Source of the DNA: Oceanispirochaeta crateris
GTDB lineage: Bacteria; Spirochaetota; Spirochaetia; DSM-2461
Assembly: GCF_008329965.1 (NCBI RefSeq)
Contig: NZ_CP036150.1
Span: 1,426,001-1,490,000 of the forward strand
Reading direction: 5' to 3'
DNA length: 64,000 nt
In this document: piece by piece, positions 63,429 to 64,000 of the stretch
How positions within the stretch are numbered: the stretch's first letter is position 1
How the letters are laid out: every line of letters begins with the position of its first letter
The notes under the pieces: model-generated
The model's database searches: none
Seen by the model: the letters and a program-made list of their open reading frames with translations, nothing else
Told to the model about the DNA's origin: nothing
Position numbers and translations under genes: made by a program

Positions 63429-64000
63429 TCATTGATTGTCCACACTCCACAGATCATCCTCTCTTTGTATCAGGGTTTTGATTTGAGGAATAGGGTTCCA
63501 GACAAGGGCAATGGAAAACTCAGAATACCAGTCATAAGAATTGTCCACAAATTTTGGGTATCCTGAATAAAGGAATGTTAAATCCCAGTCTCTTAGGTGA
63601 TGAACTAGTTCCAGTCCAATCTTTTCCAAATTAAAATTCGAATCATATCTGTCTTGTTGATCAGGACTAAAAATATTAACCGATTTATACAAGTCTTCCC
63701 AGAAGCTGTAATTTTCCTGTATGCCCAGCTTATCCCTATAATGTTCAAAATATAGATACATATTTTTATTGCTGGAGGTCATACTGAAATTCAAATCCAA
63801 AAATTGGAAAATACTATAATTGAAAGACCAGTTCAAACTGAGAGTATTATTATTATATTGCTGAAGATTAACCTGCCAGTCAACGTTCAGATCTGTATCG
63901 AAATTGATTCTGTTATTCCACAAAGGTTCTTTAATGAGATCCAGAGTATACCCTGTATTGAACAGAGAAGGAACAAAGGAATCATCTTCCTGTACCCATG
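63429..64000 (-). CDS. LptD-like outer-membrane protein, C-terminal end (cut by window edge)
   Basis: The last 190 codons of a frame that is open to the right edge of the window (it continues past the internal ATG at 63921-63923). The sequence is rich in aromatic residues and alternates as in amphipathic beta strands: LSLNWSFNYSIFQFLDLNFSMTS, WDLTFLYSGYPKF, WYSEFSIALVWNPIPQIKTL. It resembles the C-terminal barrel of spirochaetal LptD homologues (T. pallidum TP0515), but without the N-terminal domain this stays tentative. phoH starts 66 bp downstream. Confidence 0.6.
   Translation of the reverse strand, partial: WVQEDDSFVPSLFNTGYTLDLIKEPLWNNRINFDTDLNVDWQVNLQQYNNNTLSLNWSFNYSIFQFLDLNFSMTSSNKNMYLYFEHYRDKLGIQENYSFWEDLYKSVNIFSPDQQDRYDSNFNLEKIGLELVHHLRDWDLTFLYSGYPKFVDNSYDWYSEFSIALVWNPIPQIKTLIQREDDLWSVDNQ

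Overview
This 64 kb window is a dense, housekeeping-rich chromosomal segment of a diderm bacterium, almost certainly a spirochaete of the Spirochaetales (free-living Spirochaeta/Oceanispirochaeta-like rather than a host-restricted Treponema or Borrelia). The reasons are: the order TonB-like - tamB - bamA - skp - mutS, which matches the Treponema bamA neighbourhood; envelope proteins without close E. coli counterparts; an LptD-type C-terminus next to phoH; and moderate, slightly AT-rich base composition. No phage, insertion sequence, CRISPR array or defence island is visible. I found no obviously new stand-alone system. The unusual signals are regulatory (a terminator in a rimP leader, a MerR-type promoter, apparently leaderless genes) or concern uncharacterised envelope proteins.

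Layout. 1-2.4 kb (minus): rimP-nusA-infB, with a consensus promoter and an intrinsic terminator inside the leader. 2.4-15.6 kb (minus): an unknown outer-membrane barrel gene, then TonB-like, tamB, bamA, skp, mutS and comF-like genes (outer-membrane biogenesis plus mismatch repair). 15.6-16.9 kb (plus): tmk and an exported hypothetical. 16.9-23.7 kb (minus): two signal peptidases I and hemW, then yebC-ruvC-ruvA-ruvB-queA. 23.8-26.3 kb (plus): a PEGA/formylglycine-generating-enzyme-like membrane protein, smpB and ssrA (tmRNA). 26.4-29.3 kb: an aldo/keto reductase, a MerR regulator and an iron alcohol dehydrogenase with a classic 19-bp-spacer MerR promoter.

29.3-35.0 kb (minus): purB-guaB-purA-guaA, the complete set of steps from IMP to AMP and GMP. 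35.0-36.4 kb: two identical tRNA-Gly(UCC) genes and a deoxynucleoside kinase. 36.4-46.6 kb: mixed small units: beta-barrel proteins, a MobA-like nucleotidyltransferase, a DHH phosphoesterase, a pallilysin-like lipoprotein, a LytR-CpsA-Psr/LapA/SPOR trio, folD, and an outer-membrane protein plus lipoprotein pair. 46.6-53.3 kb (minus): phosphoribosyltransferase, HtrA protease, map, a TPR membrane protein, nusB, a SurA-like chaperone and a flavodoxin-like protein. 53.4-57.0 kb (minus): gap-pgk-tpiA-secG from a good promoter. 57.0-64.0 kb (minus): an lptD-like 3' end, phoH, pgpH, ybeY, tlyC/corC and a TPR protein.

Many first genes have TTGAC(A)/TATAAT-type promoters with 17-18 bp spacing. Several operon-first genes lack a Shine-Dalgarno sequence and have a -10-like hexamer 5-8 nt before the start codon. 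TTG and GTG starts preceded by good ribosome sites are common.
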